32,293 bases of DNA, taken from an uncultured Bacilli bacterium. GTDB taxonomy: Bacteria; Bacillota_I; Bacilli_A; RF39; UBA660. Shown piece by piece: positions 24,731 through 30,860 of the stretch. Within the stretch, counting starts at the first letter, position 1, and every line of letters begins with the position of its first letter. The stretch covers positions 1-32,293 of the forward strand of contig CANRPK010000015.1 of NCBI GenBank assembly GCA_947632455.1, given 5' to 3'. The notes beneath the pieces are model-generated. The model saw only the letters and a program-made list of their open reading frames with translations. It was not told the DNA's origin and did not search any database. The position numbers were made by a program, and so were the translations under genes.

Positions 24731-25483
24731 ATGAATAATAAAAAAAGCAGTTTTATGAATATTACTAAAATTATTAGTAAGATTATTTCTTGGGCCCTAT
24801 TTGTATTACTATTAATGGCTGCGGCTTTTTTAATTTATTATTATATTGCAACTAGAATATATGCTAAAAAAGGTCCTGGTTATGAGCCATATTTTTCTAT
24901 TTATACGATTGTTAGTCCATCTATGACACCAAATATTAATGTTTATGATGCGATAATAAATATTAAAGTTAAAGATCCTTATGATATTAAAGAAGGGGAT
25001 GTAATTACCTTTATTTCAACTAGTTTAATATCTCCAGGAACAACTATTACACACCGGGTAAAAGAAGTAATAAAAGATGAAGATGGTAATGTTTGTTATA
25101 AGACTAAAGGAGATTACAATAAAGTTGAAGATCAAGCTTGTGCTAAATATAATAACGTTATTGGTAAAGTTGTATTAAAAATTCCACAATTAGGAAGATT
25201 ACAATTTTTCTTAGCTTCAAGATTGGGTTGGTTATTATGTATTTTATTACCGGCTTTAATAATAATTATTAAAGATATATTAAGAATAGTTACACTTTCT
25301 AATATTAAAAAAACTACAAGTGATATGTCAAATAAGAAAGTGGATCCAGAAAAAGCTAAGAGGGAAGAAGAAAGAAAAAAAGAACTTAAAAGAAGATTAA
25401 TTAAAGAAAATAAAAGTGATAATTATTATGTAGAACCATCAGTAAAAACTGTTGATAAAAGAAATAAGAAAAAGGGGACATAG
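24731..25483 (+). CDS. sipW: SipW-like type I signal peptidase (ER type)
   Basis: This membrane serine protease cleaves signal peptides of TasA/camelysin-type proteins. In the 250-residue protein the catalytic Ser is S64 in VSPSMTP (62-67 region), and the second residue is His (H108 in TITHRVKEV) instead of the Lys of ordinary bacterial LepB. Ser-His marks the ER/archaeal type (MEROPS S26B), to which B. subtilis SipW belongs. Membrane segments are at about 17-40 and 160-190. A highly charged cytosolic tail (about 200-250, rich in K/E/R) follows and is longer than I expect. Position right after three kinds of candidate substrates supports the pairing, as in tapA-sipW-tasA. The symbol is by function; orthology is not proven. 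Confidence 0.9.
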   Translation: MNNKKSSFMNITKIISKIISWALFVLLLMAAAFLIYYYIATRIYAKKGPGYEPYFSIYTIVSPSMTPNINVYDAIINIKVKDPYDIKEGDVITFISTSLISPGTTITHRVKEVIKDEDGNVCYKTKGDYNKVEDQACAKYNNVIGKVVLKIPQLGRLQFFLASRLGWLLCILLPALIIIIKDILRIVTLSNIKKTTSDMSNKKVDPEKAKREEERKKELKRRLIKENKSDNYYVEPSVKTVDKRNKKKGT

Positions 25484-25496
25484 TCTCCTTTTTTAG
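25470..25496. terminator. Shared terminator of sipW-like and FemAB genes
   Basis: AAAAGGGGAC, ATA, GTCTCCTTTT, with A and T runs on both sides so that it can serve both convergent genes. Confidence 0.75.
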
Positions 25497-26719
25497 TGAT
25501 TAAATACTTTTGCTAAAGTACCATTTTTATTTAATTGATGATATATTTTATTATTTAAAATTAAATCAAATTCACCAATAAATTCATAGATATTAGGATT
25601 AAATCCAATTTTAAAATCATTTAAGCCTTTATAGGGATTAGTTGGATTAAAATCACCAGTTAAACCATTTAAATCTAAGTATTTATAATTGGTTTTATAA
25701 AATTCTATTAAACGATAATGAAGATAATAATTAGCATTAAAATTACGATATTTAGGATCAATACCACTTATGATGATATTTACACGATTTTTATATTTAA
25801 TTGTTAAAGCTCCAGCAATGTATACTTCTTTTTTTTCTCTTAGGCCTTTAGTAGCAATTTCAATATCATTTTTATAAGATAATAAAGTACGATCAGAATT
25901 CATTTTTTCATTAATTATTAAAGTATCATTATTATTGATTAATTTTTCAGAAAGTTCATTATTTTTAATTAATTCTTGATCATATAACTCTTTACTATTT
26001 AAAAGATATTTTTCATAATCTATTTTAACTAGAAATAAATCACAAGCATCTTTACGACTGAAAACATTATAATAATTTTTATAATAATAGTTAGTTATAT
26101 CTTTTTTTCTTTTAACAAATTCATATAAAGTATCTAAATCTTTACGTTCCTTTTTTTCAAATACTAAACCTTTTTTACTAGCTTTACGAATTTTATTTTT
26201 AGTATTTTTAGATAAATCATTAAAATTATATTCTTTTAAATTAATAATGCCATTATAACGGGGAATTAAAGATTCAAAATAGATATTATCTTTTAATTTA
26301 ATATAACCTAAATCTTTTAAATTAGATCTAATAACTATATTTTGATTATAATTAACTAGTTTAGATTTTTTATTTACTTCTCCTATAGCTAATTCAGGGT
26401 TAATTTTGATAAAAACTAATTTTTTTTCATAATATTTTTTTAGGGTTTCAGTAAAAGATTTTAATAAATTTTGATTAAAATAATCTATTAAGAAACCTTT
26501 AGGGGAATAACCATATTTATAATGAAAATTTAATTTTTTAATTAATATTAAAGCCGCGGCTTTTATAATACCTAATTCATCTACATAGCCAATTAAATCA
26601 TAATCATAGCCATTTTCAGCCATAAATAAAGCATAATCAGAACTTTGATGGTATGAGCCTAGGGAATGAAGAGAAGCAAAAGCATCAAATTCAGCCATAG
26701 TTAATTCTTTTATGTGCAT
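25493..26719 (-). CDS. FemABX/MurM-type peptidoglycan aminoacyltransferase
   Basis: FemABX enzymes use aminoacyl-tRNA to add the first or later residues of the peptidoglycan cross-bridge on lipid II, at the inner face of the membrane. The 408-residue protein has typical length. The start (FASLHSLGSYHQSSDYALFM, about 12-31) matches the family FxQS-like opening, and KYGYSPKGFLIDY (about 68-80) its acceptor-side region. It has two GNAT-like halves separated by a coiled-coil arm (about 235-285, YDQELIKNNELSEKL) that contacts tRNA, and ends with YLDLNGLTGDFNPTNPYKGLNDFKIGF, a strong family signature. The ATG at 26719 follows AAAGGGG. The residue added cannot be told. Confidence 0.9.
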   Translation of the reverse strand: MHIKELTMAEFDAFASLHSLGSYHQSSDYALFMAENGYDYDLIGYVDELGIIKAAALILIKKLNFHYKYGYSPKGFLIDYFNQNLLKSFTETLKKYYEKKLVFIKINPELAIGEVNKKSKLVNYNQNIVIRSNLKDLGYIKLKDNIYFESLIPRYNGIINLKEYNFNDLSKNTKNKIRKASKKGLVFEKKERKDLDTLYEFVKRKKDITNYYYKNYYNVFSRKDACDLFLVKIDYEKYLLNSKELYDQELIKNNELSEKLINNNDTLIINEKMNSDRTLLSYKNDIEIATKGLREKKEVYIAGALTIKYKNRVNIIISGIDPKYRNFNANYYLHYRLIEFYKTNYKYLDLNGLTGDFNPTNPYKGLNDFKIGFNPNIYEFIGEFDLILNNKIYHQLNKNGTLAKVFNH

Positions 26720-26785
26720 TTTAACACCCCTTTCAAAATTGGATGATATTATACCATATTATCGTAATTTTGTCTATAGTTTGGA

Positions 26786-26813
26786 TTGACTAGAAAATAA
26801 AATATAGTATAAT
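26786..26813 (+). promoter_or_regulatory. Promoter of the DUF308 gene
   Basis: TTGACT (26786-26791), 16 bp, TATAAT (26808-26813). AGGAGG is at about 26820-26825. Confidence 0.65.
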
Positions 26814-26831
26814 ATTGATTAGGAGGAAATT

Positions 26832-27434
26832 ATGACAAAGAAAAAGAAAAATGAAACATTATTGGATAAAATTAAATTTAGTTTTGATAAAGTAATGCTT
26901 GGAAATATAATTTTAGAAATATTGTTTTTAGTTTTAGGGGTAGTTTTGTATTTTAATCCATATATGGCTATACATACAGCGGGAATAGTACTAGGAATTG
27001 TTTTCATATTATTTGGAATATTTAATATTTATGAATTTTTACTTAGAGGAGAAACACCACTTTTTACTTGGGATATAGTACTTGGTATTTTAACAATTAT
27101 TTTAGGTATCTTAACAATAGCAGATCCGTTTAAAATTGCAAAATTCTTAACTTTATTCTTAGGTATTTATTTAATTGTATCTGCGTTATTTAGAGTAGTT
27201 ACAGCCTTTAAATTAAAGAAATATGGTTTTGATGGTTGGAAATTAATTTTAGTAGTAAGTATTTTAATTTTAATATTTGGAGTATTTATCGCGATTAATC
27301 CAATGGCTTATGTAGAAATAGTTGAAGCGGCTGGTATATTTATTGTTTTAGCTAGTATTTTAGAGCTATGTGAATTAATTATGTTATATTCTCGAGCTAA
27401 AGATATTATGAAGCTTATTAAAGAAAATATTTAG
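26832..27434 (+). CDS. DUF308/HdeD-like membrane protein
   Basis: This 200-residue integral membrane protein has about six hydrophobic segments in three repeated pairs (about 24-45, 50-68, 78-96, 103-122, 137-156, 162-182). The pattern G(I/V)(V/L)L-(F/Y)-NP repeats: VLYFNPYMA, ILTIADPFKI and VFIAINPMAY. This triple hairpin is the mark of the HdeD/DUF308 family, tied to acid resistance in E. coli but of unknown role in Firmicutes. The ATG at 26832 follows AGGAGGAAATT. A short hairpin (TTAGT / ACTAA) with a T run ends the unit near 27431-27460. It precedes, but is not cotranscribed with, the heat-shock gene. Confidence 0.8.
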   Translation: MTKKKKNETLLDKIKFSFDKVMLGNIILEILFLVLGVVLYFNPYMAIHTAGIVLGIVFILFGIFNIYEFLLRGETPLFTWDIVLGILTIILGILTIADPFKIAKFLTLFLGIYLIVSALFRVVTAFKLKKYGFDGWKLILVVSILILIFGVFIAINPMAYVEIVEAAGIFIVLASILELCELIMLYSRAKDIMKLIKENI

Positions 27435-27464
27435 TTTACACTAAGTATTTTTTTTAGAATAATT

Positions 27465-27491
27465 TTAGCACTTACTATTGACAAGTGCTAA
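27465..27491 (+). promoter_or_regulatory. CIRCE operator (HrcA site)
   Basis: TTAGCACTT, 9 bp, AAGTGCTAA. The consensus is TTAGCACTC-N9-GAGTGCTAA, so only the innermost base of each arm differs, symmetrically. The -35 box lies inside it. Confidence 0.88.
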
Positions 27492-27506
27492 TAAGAGAGA
27501 TATAAT
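27478..27506 (+). promoter_or_regulatory. Promoter of hsp20
   Basis: TTGACA (27478-27483), 17 bp, TATAAT (27501-27506): a consensus sigma-A promoter overlapped by the CIRCE element, so HrcA should block it. Confidence 0.85.
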
Positions 27507-27533
27507 GAAAATATGAAAGGAAGATGATTGGTA

Positions 27534-27917
27534 ATGTTACCAAGAAAAATGTTTTTAGATGATATGTTCGATAGTTTCTTAGACAGTGAACCTGTTAAAA
27601 TGAAATGTGATATTTATGAGGAAGATGGGGCATATAATTTAGAATTAGATATGCCTGGATTTACAAAAGATGATATAGTGTTAGAATATAATAAAGGTAC
27701 TCTTACAATAAGTGCTGAGAAAAAAGGAAGTACAGAAGAAAAAGACAGTAAGAAGTACATTAGAAGAGAAAGATTTTACGGAAAAGTATCACGTTCATTC
27801 TATTTAGGAGATATTGAAGAAGAAGCTATAAAAGCAGAATTTAAAGATGGTACATTAAAAGTTATTGCTCCTAAAAAACAAGAAGATATCTCTAAAAAAA
27901 TAATTAATATTGATTAA
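27534..27917 (+). CDS. Small heat-shock protein Hsp20
   Basis: This 127-residue alpha-crystallin chaperone holds unfolding proteins until ATP-dependent chaperones act. The crystallin domain (about 22-112) shows VKMKCDIYEEDGAYNLELDMPGF, the conserved RRERFYGKVSRSFYLG and the A-x-x-x-n-G-h-L motif as AEFKDGTLKV. The C-terminal ISKKIINID offers an I-x-I-like anchor for oligomers. The N-terminal arm is short. The ATG at 27534 (MLPRKMF) is chosen; GAAAGGAAG lies about 11-19 bp upstream, a slightly long spacing, and a TTG two codons earlier in the same frame is possible. The CIRCE operator shows HrcA control; hrcA itself is not in the window. Confidence 0.92.
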   Translation: MLPRKMFLDDMFDSFLDSEPVKMKCDIYEEDGAYNLELDMPGFTKDDIVLEYNKGTLTISAEKKGSTEEKDSKKYIRRERFYGKVSRSFYLGDIEEEAIKAEFKDGTLKVIAPKKQEDISKKIINID

Positions 27918-27942
27918 GCAAGTTTAGACTTGCTTTTTTTAT
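27916..27942 (+). terminator. Terminator of hsp20
   Basis: AAGCAAGT, TTAG, ACTTGCTT and a T run. Confidence 0.85.
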
Positions 27943-27987
27943 ATATTATAGGAGTTTGATGCATAAATTTTTATGAGTAATTTATTA

Positions 27988-28016
27988 TTTACAAAATACT
28001 TTTTTTAAGATATAAT
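27988..28016 (+). promoter_or_regulatory. Promoter of rpsF-ssb-rpsR
   Basis: TTTACA (27988-27993), 17 bp, TATAAT (28011-28016). The transcript should begin near 28021-28024. Confidence 0.7.
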
Positions 28017-28020
28017 ATAC

Positions 28021-28087
28021 CCGAGTATTAAATTACTCCTTGCTTATAGCGGGACTATAAGCCAATAGACCATAAGGAGGTGGAAAT
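28021..28087 (+). promoter_or_regulatory. Structured rpsF leader, candidate S6:S18 autoregulatory site
   Basis: The leader can fold as GCTTATA, GCGGGAC, TATAAGC (28042-28062), extended by CTCCTT (28036-28041) pairing with AAGGAG (28074-28079), the Shine-Dalgarno. In the alternative, TACTC (28034-28038) pairs with GAGTA (28023-28027) and frees the SD. An S6:S18-binding leader is known in many bacteria, with a CCG in a bulge. Here CCG occurs only at the 5' end (28021-28023), where it could pair with the CGGG loop, so the match to that motif is incomplete. Confidence 0.5.
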
Positions 28088-28378
28088 ATGAATAATTACG
28101 AAATCATGTTTATTGTTAAAACTACTGATGGTGAAGAAAAAATTAAAGATACTATCGATAATATGAAAAAAGTTATTACTGATGGTAAAGGTAAAGTAGT
28201 GGAAACAAAAGAAATGGGTGAAAGAAAATTAGCTTATCCGATTAAAAAAGAACTTAATGGTTTTTATGTAGTTTTAAAAGTAGAAGCTAATAAAGATGTT
28301 ATTGGAGAATTTGATCGTAAAGCCCAAATTTCTGAAGCTATTTTAAGACATTTAATTATTAAATTAGATGAGGAGTAG
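28088..28378 (+). CDS. rpsF: Ribosomal protein S6
   Basis: S6 binds the platform of the 30S subunit with S18. The 96-residue protein has the family start NNYEIMFIVKTT, the central KGKVVETKEMGERKLAYPIKKELNGFY (a hallmark of S6), and DRKAQISEAILRHLIIKL near the end. Length is normal for Firmicutes. The SD AAGGAGGT at 28074-28081 lies 6 bp before the ATG. It is the first gene of the classic rpsF-ssb-rpsR operon, with 3 bp between its stop and ssb. Regulation by its own S6:S18 product through the leader is plausible. Confidence 0.96.
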   Translation: MNNYEIMFIVKTTDGEEKIKDTIDNMKKVITDGKGKVVETKEMGERKLAYPIKKELNGFYVVLKVEANKDVIGEFDRKAQISEAILRHLIIKLDEE

Positions 28379-28381
28379 AAA

Positions 28382-28873
28382 ATGAATAAAGTAATTTTGA
28401 TTGGAAGACTAGCTAGAGATCCAGAACTTAGAACTACACCATCTAATTTAAGTGTAGCGACTTTTTCTATTGCTGTTTCAAGACCTTTTACACCTCAAGG
28501 GGGAAGTCAAGAAACAGACTTTATTAATTGTGTAGTTTGGAGAAGACAAGCTGAAAATTTAGCTAGGTATTGTCATAAAGGAAGTCAAATTGCCATAGAG
28601 GGTAGAATCCAAACAAGAAATTATCAAGCACAAGATGGTTCTAAACGTTATGTAACTGAAGTTATGTGTGATAATATTACTTTTCTAGGAACTAAAGATA
28701 GTAATGGAGTACCAGATAGTAGTGCAAATGAACAAAGTGGGGGATATCAAGCTCCAGCCGAGCCAACATATACACCAGATGTTCAAAGTATGCCTACGAC
28801 TGATATATCAGAAGATCCATTTAAAGACTTTGGGGATGAAATTACTTTAAGTGATGATGACTTACCATTTTAA
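28382..28873 (+). CDS. ssb: Single-stranded DNA-binding protein
   Basis: SSB coats single-stranded DNA in replication, repair and recombination. The 163-residue protein has the OB-fold (about 1-108): MNKVILIGRLARDPELR, the TDFINCVVWRRQAENLARY segment, KGSQIAIEGRIQTRNYQAQDG and VTEVMCDNITFL. A flexible Gln/Pro-rich linker follows. The tail ends in SDDDLPF, the acidic tip that recruits partner proteins. The ATG is 4 bp after rpsF, and the SD GAGGAG overlaps the rpsF stop. Conserved position between rpsF and rpsR confirms it as the main replicative SSB. Confidence 0.96.
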   Translation: MNKVILIGRLARDPELRTTPSNLSVATFSIAVSRPFTPQGGSQETDFINCVVWRRQAENLARYCHKGSQIAIEGRIQTRNYQAQDGSKRYVTEVMCDNITFLGTKDSNGVPDSSANEQSGGYQAPAEPTYTPDVQSMPTTDISEDPFKDFGDEITLSDDDLPF

Positions 28874-28887
28874 AAGGAGGATTATAG

Positions 28888-29103
28888 ATGGCAGAATTTT
28901 ATCGTAAAAAGAAAAAAATATGTCAAATGTGTGCTGGAAAAAGCGTAGATTATAAAGATGTTATGATTATTAATAAATATATTAATGATAGAGGAAAAAT
29001 CATGCCAAGACGTATGACTGGGGCATGTGCTAAACATCAAAGACATATTGCTCAACAAGTTAAATATGCAAGATTTATGGCTTTAATACCATTTGTTAAA
29101 TAA
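28888..29103 (+). CDS. rpsR: Ribosomal protein S18
   Basis: S18 is the S6 partner on the 30S platform. The 71-residue protein has FYRKKKKICQMCAGKSVDYKDV, INDRGKIMPRRMTGACAKHQR and the usual end ALIPFV. Cys residues at CQMC (about 12-15) and in GACAKHQR form the zinc-binding (C+) pattern, so this is the zinc-dependent paralogue type. It follows ssb by 14 bp with its own strong AAAAGGAGG. The operon ends at the terminator straight after its stop. Confidence 0.96.
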   Translation: MAEFYRKKKKICQMCAGKSVDYKDVMIINKYINDRGKIMPRRMTGACAKHQRHIAQQVKYARFMALIPFVK

Positions 29104-29124
29104 GCACTTAGTGCTTTTTTTTAT
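29102..29124 (+). terminator. Terminator of the rpsF operon
   Basis: AAGCAC, TTA, GTGCTT followed by a T run. It begins in the stop codon of rpsR. Confidence 0.8.
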
Positions 29125-29242
29125 GCTTTAAAGTTTCTTTACAGTTTTACACAAGCGAAAAATGGTAAACTTTGATAACCTTTGTCGAACGTGTTTAAAA
29201 AATTTTTAAATTGCTCTATATTAAAGTAGCAAAGGTGATATT

Positions 29243-29575
29243 ATGTTAAAAGTGGAAATGGAGTACGAAAAAGGTATATTATATGTAAGACTTAAAGGAA
29301 TATTAGAAAGAAAGGTATGTTATAAAGTTAATAATTATATTGTACCTACAGTTTTAAAGCATAAAATTAAATATTTAGTATTTAATTTATTTGAACTTAA
29401 AGATATTGATGAAGCGGGATTAGATGCTTTATTAAATACGAAATGTGCGATTAGAACTAATAAAGGTAAAATTTGCTTATGTGAAGTAAGTGATGAACTT
29501 AGAATGAAAATGAAAAGATTAAGAATTAGTGTGGCTTCTAATGAACTTGCAGCAAACAGGTTAATTAATATATAA
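29243..29575 (+). CDS. STAS-domain protein, SpoIIAA/RsbV-like, without the phosphorylated Ser
   Basis: The 110-residue protein is a single STAS domain, like anti-anti-sigma factors SpoIIAA and RsbV, which free a sigma factor by binding its anti-sigma kinase. The strand-loop-helix is YLVFNLFELKDIDEAGLDALLN (about 44-65). In SpoIIAA the loop reads D-S-S-G, with Ser58 phosphorylated by SpoIIAB; here it is D56-E57-A58-G59, with no Ser or Thr at either place. Control by phosphorylation therefore seems impossible. The gene overlaps the sigma gene by one base (TAATG) and no kinase gene lies between. RBS AAAGGTGAT. A weak promoter (TTTAAA-N17-TATATT) lies at about 29198-29226. Confidence 0.85.
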   Translation: MLKVEMEYEKGILYVRLKGILERKVCYKVNNYIVPTVLKHKIKYLVFNLFELKDIDEAGLDALLNTKCAIRTNKGKICLCEVSDELRMKMKRLRISVASNELAANRLINI

Positions 29576-30216
29576 TGACAACAAAAGAATTAGTAGAATT
29601 ACATATGGGATTAATTAAAAAAATTGCTAGCAAATTTTACAATGTAGAAAAAGAAGATTTAATTCAGGTTGGAGTAATTGGGTTAATTAAAGCTGCGCAA
29701 AATTATAAAGCTAAAGATCAAACTAGTTTTAGTACTTATGCTTATTATTATATTTATGGGGAAATGTATAATTTAGCTAGGGCTTCTCGGAATATTAAAA
29801 TAAGTAAAGATTTACTAAAAATATATAAATTAGTAGAGAAAACCAGATATAATTTAGCTCAAAAGATGGGAAGAATACCTTCTAATGAAGAAGTAGCTTT
29901 ATTTTTAGAATTAGATGTAAATGTAGTATGTGATGCGATGATTAGTGCGCAAGCTATTATGAGTTTGGATGCGGAAGATAATGATGTAAATTTACATGAA
30001 GTTATTGGTAATGAAAGAGAAGTGGATGTAGATTTAAGAATAGCTTTGGATGATAGTTTTAAGGTTTTATCTGATTGTGAAAAAGAAATCATAAAATCTA
30101 GGTACTATGAAGATCTAACTCAAATGGAAGTAGCAAAAAAGCTTAATTTAACACAAGTTATGGTTTCAAGATATGAAAAGAAGGGGTTAGAAAAAATGCG
30201 GATGATGATGGAATAA
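29575..30216 (+). CDS. Sigma-70 family factor of the SigF/SigB/SigG type
   Basis: This 213-residue RNA polymerase sigma factor is of the short sporulation/stress group. Region 2 is clear: EKEDLIQVGVIGLIKAAQNY (2.1-2.2) and FSTYAYYYIYGEMYNLAR (2.3-2.4, -10 recognition). Region 3 is LAQKMGRIPSNEEVALFLEL. Region 4 is LSDCEKEIIKSRYYEDLTQMEVAKKLNLTQVMVSRYEKKGLEKM, with a helix-turn-helix for the -35. The ATG overlaps the STAS stop, so expression is coupled. In spoIIA and sigB operons an anti-sigma kinase gene sits between these two; it is missing here. Whether this lineage sporulates cannot be judged from the window, and no spore gene is seen. Confidence 0.88.
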   Translation: MTTKELVELHMGLIKKIASKFYNVEKEDLIQVGVIGLIKAAQNYKAKDQTSFSTYAYYYIYGEMYNLARASRNIKISKDLLKIYKLVEKTRYNLAQKMGRIPSNEEVALFLELDVNVVCDAMISAQAIMSLDAEDNDVNLHEVIGNEREVDVDLRIALDDSFKVLSDCEKEIIKSRYYEDLTQMEVAKKLNLTQVMVSRYEKKGLEKMRMMME

Positions 30217-30240
30217 TACTTTAATAAAGTATTTTTTCTT
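30215..30240 (+). terminator. Terminator of the STAS-sigma operon
   Basis: AATACTTTA, A, TAAAGTATT followed by TTTTCTTTT. Confidence 0.75.
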
Positions 30241-30269
30241 TTGGGTTTATGTGTTATAATTTATTTGTT

Positions 30270-30345
30270 GCTGAAATAGCTCAGTCGGTAGAGCAACGCA
30301 CTCGTAATGCGTAGGTCGCAAGTTCGATTCTTGTTTTCAGCACCA
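30270..30345 (+). tRNA. tRNA-Thr (anticodon CGT)
   Basis: Full cloverleaf, 76 nt with encoded CCA. Acceptor GCTGAAA / TTTCAGC, D-arm GCTC-AGTCGGTA-GAGC, anticodon stem ACGCA / TGCGT with loop CTCGTAA (anticodon CGT, codon ACG), T-arm GCAAG-TTCGATT-CTTGT (one G-T pair), discriminator A. A TATAAT lies 9 bp upstream (30255-30260). Confidence 0.96.
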
Positions 30346-30384
30346 GTGACGTTTCTGTTCGAACTTTTTCGAACTTTTATATAG

Positions 30385-30408
30385 AGAACTTGCAAAAAGT
30401 TCTTTTTT
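30385..30408 (+). terminator. Terminator after tRNA-Thr
   Basis: AGAACTT, GCAAA, AAGTTCT and T run. It overlaps the -35 of the antisense RNA promoter. Between tRNA and terminator is a 10-bp direct repeat of TCGAACTTTT. Confidence 0.75.
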
Positions 30409-30418
30409 ATGTTATGAT
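30390..30418 (+). promoter_or_regulatory. Promoter of the candidate antitoxin RNA
   Basis: TTGCAA (30390-30395), 17 bp, TATGAT (30413-30418). Confidence 0.6.
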
Positions 30419-30424
30419 GAATAT

Positions 30425-30538
30425 GTCAAGGAAACTTGCATAAAATAAAAAAGAGGAACATTTGAGTCGCAAGTGAATGTCGCCTCTAAGAATTTAGATT
30501 TGACACTCTATCAATGCTGATTGAGTGTCATATTTTTA
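30425..30538 (+). ncRNA. Candidate antisense antitoxin RNA
   Basis: From the promoter at 30390-30418 a transcript of about 110 nt would contain a stem-loop (GAGGAACATT ... AATGTCGCCTC, 30453-30486) and end at a terminator (TGACACTC ... GAGTGTCA, 30501-30530, then TATTTTT). It runs against the 3' part of the minus-strand peptide mRNA and overlaps it by roughly 100 nt, including the stop codon. That convergent 3' overlap is the layout of TxpA/RatA and BsrG/SR4. The RNA is predicted only. Confidence 0.55.
30453..30486 (-). terminator. Terminator of the toxin mRNA / stem of the antisense RNA
   Basis: Minus strand GAGGCGACATT ... AATGTTCCTC followed by TTTTTTATTTT. The same DNA read on the plus strand forms the 5' stem-loop of the antisense RNA. 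It is similar to the reverse complement of the toxin leader (30649-30676). Confidence 0.6.
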
Positions 30539-30620
30539 TTGCTATTACCAATAAGGTAAGGAGTAATAAAATGATAGCAACAAGCCGAAGGACTTTTACA
30601 ATAAAAGTTCTTTTTTTCAT
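30528..30620 (-). CDS. Small hydrophobic peptide, candidate type I toxin (30 aa)
   Basis: ATG at 30620 follows a strong AAAGGAGGG. The peptide MKKRTFIVKVLRLVAIILLL... has a basic head (K2, K3, R4, K9, R12), one hydrophobic span (about 13-28, LVAII to VIAI) and the end KI. This is the form of membrane-active type I toxins. The TGA stop lies inside a hairpin. The mRNA would start near 30676 (promoter 30683-30711); its leader has GCCTCC (30648-30653, minus strand), which can pair with the GGAGG of the RBS and hold it closed. Leader and 3' end also carry complementary sequences. The peptide is too short and too hydrophobic to assign to a named family by eye. Confidence 0.6.
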   Translation of the reverse strand: MKKRTFIVKVLRLVAIILLLLTLLVIAIKI

Positions 30621-30682
30621 TGTATCCCTCCTTTCTTTCTCAAGATTGGAGGCAGACACTCACATCAAATGTTCCTACAAAT

Positions 30683-30711
30683 ATTATACTATAACTGATA
30701 TTATAAAACAA
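30683..30711 (-). promoter_or_regulatory. Promoter of the candidate toxin mRNA
   Basis: Minus strand TTGTTT (30711-30706), 17 bp, TATAAT (30688-30683). Start near 30676, at the first base of the GGAACATTT leader motif. Confidence 0.65.
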
Positions 30712-30746
30712 TCGAACATTAATTAATTTTATTGCTTTTCAATAAA

Positions 30747-30805
30747 GTATTTTGATACACTTGTCAAAATACCTAGGGGGTTAATTATTTTGTCAAAGAC
30801 AAAAT
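30747..30805. repeat. Two AT-rich hairpins upstream of the toxin unit
   Basis: GTATTTTGA / TCAAAATAC (30747-30772) and ATTTTGTC, AAA, GACAAAAT (30787-30805). They lie between the HAD gene and the toxin promoter; the second may weakly end HAD transcription. Nothing else is seen in 30727-30860. Confidence 0.5.
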
Positions 30806-30860
30806 ATCAAAAAATAATTTAAACTAATTTTTATAATCTTTTTCTATAACATTTTTGCTT

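Noticed and set aside
30571-30726. Plus-strand 51-codon frame opposite the small peptide, with an AAGGAG before its ATG
   Set aside because: It lies across the minus-strand toxin gene, leader and promoter, has no promoter of its own in view, and its sequence looks random after residue 20.
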